From Bacillota bacterium (GTDB lineage Bacteria > Bacillota > Clostridia > Oscillospirales > Acutalibacteraceae), in contig JAEZJA010000098.1 of NCBI GenBank assembly GCA_023415895.1, positions 1-5,999 on the forward strand: a stretch of 5,999 bases of DNA, given 5' to 3'. The notes below the pieces were generated by a model that saw only the letters and a program-made list of their open reading frames with translations, was not told the origin of the DNA and did not search any database. Shown in pieces: positions 5,935 through 5,999 of the stretch (position 1 is the stretch's first letter; each line of letters opens with the position of its first letter). The position numbers and the translations under genes were made by a program.

Positions 5935-5973
5935 CTTTCTTCAAGCCCTTGCAATAACAGACTTTATTCAGGC

Positions 5974-5999
5974 TACACCTCATCAGTCGCCTTCGGCGA
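5974..5999. repeat. Hairpin repeat copy C (inverted, cut by window end)
   Basis: TACACCTCATC (5974-5984) is the exact reverse complement of the module at 5924-5934, and is followed by the stem TCGCC-TTC-GGCGA (5987-5999). This is the start of another copy of the repeat in the opposite direction; the GGGGAAGG hairpin is expected just beyond the window. Between B and C lie 39 bases (5935-5973) with no recognisable content. Confidence 0.7.

Noticed and set aside
5657..5983. A 108-codon minus-strand frame running into the DUF4830-like gene
   Set aside because: It reads straight through the hairpin repeats and the 5769-5789 hairpin, has no SD and no protein-like composition.
5832..5999. The repeats as a CRISPR array
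   Set aside because: Only two direct copies exist, they are unequal, no uniform spacers are present and one copy is inverted.

Overview
The window looks like chromosomal DNA of a Gram-positive, low-to-mid-GC Clostridia species, probably an Oscillospiraceae/Ruminococcaceae-type gut anaerobe. Supporting points are SD-led genes with one TTG start, signal-peptide surface proteins with Thr/Ala-rich stalks and Clostridia-type anchors (SPKTG, or a C-terminal membrane helix with a lysine tail), a MsmX-type ABC ATPase, a DUF4830-like protein, and GGGGAAGG/CCTTCCCC hairpin repeats of a kind scattered in gut Clostridia genomes. The taxonomic call is inference.

Every convincing gene lies on the minus strand, so transcription runs from high to low coordinates. 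Bases 5677-5999 hold no gene. They contain a cluster of hairpin repeats (5832-5999), a separate 8-bp hairpin (5769-5789) and the upstream region of the next gene. Next come a membrane-anchored DUF4830-like protein (5134-5676) and an RsuA-type pseudouridine synthase (4345-5082), 51 bp apart and probably co-transcribed. A sugar-importer ATPase of the MsmX/MalK/UgpC family (3041-4183) follows with its own putative extended -10 promoter, and ends at a strong bidirectional terminator (2960-3006).

The most distinctive part is 1-2930. Two paralogous secreted, surface-anchored proteins with a predicted lectin-like beta-sandwich domain (1755-2693, and 1-825 cut off by the window edge) flank a GntR-family FadR/FCD-type regulator (911-1585). 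The 1755-2693 gene has a good sigma-A promoter. A perfect 17-bp palindrome overlaps its predicted start site and contains an exact match to the FadR-subfamily operator consensus TNGTNNNACNA; a near match lies upstream. A short ORF with a good SD precedes the regulator gene.

The working model is a small self-contained surface module. A metabolite-sensing FCD regulator represses, and perhaps co-ordinates, two related cell-surface binding proteins that are anchored differently. The neighbouring MsmX ATPase would fit a carbohydrate theme, but no permease or glycosidase is in the window, so the ligand is unknown.
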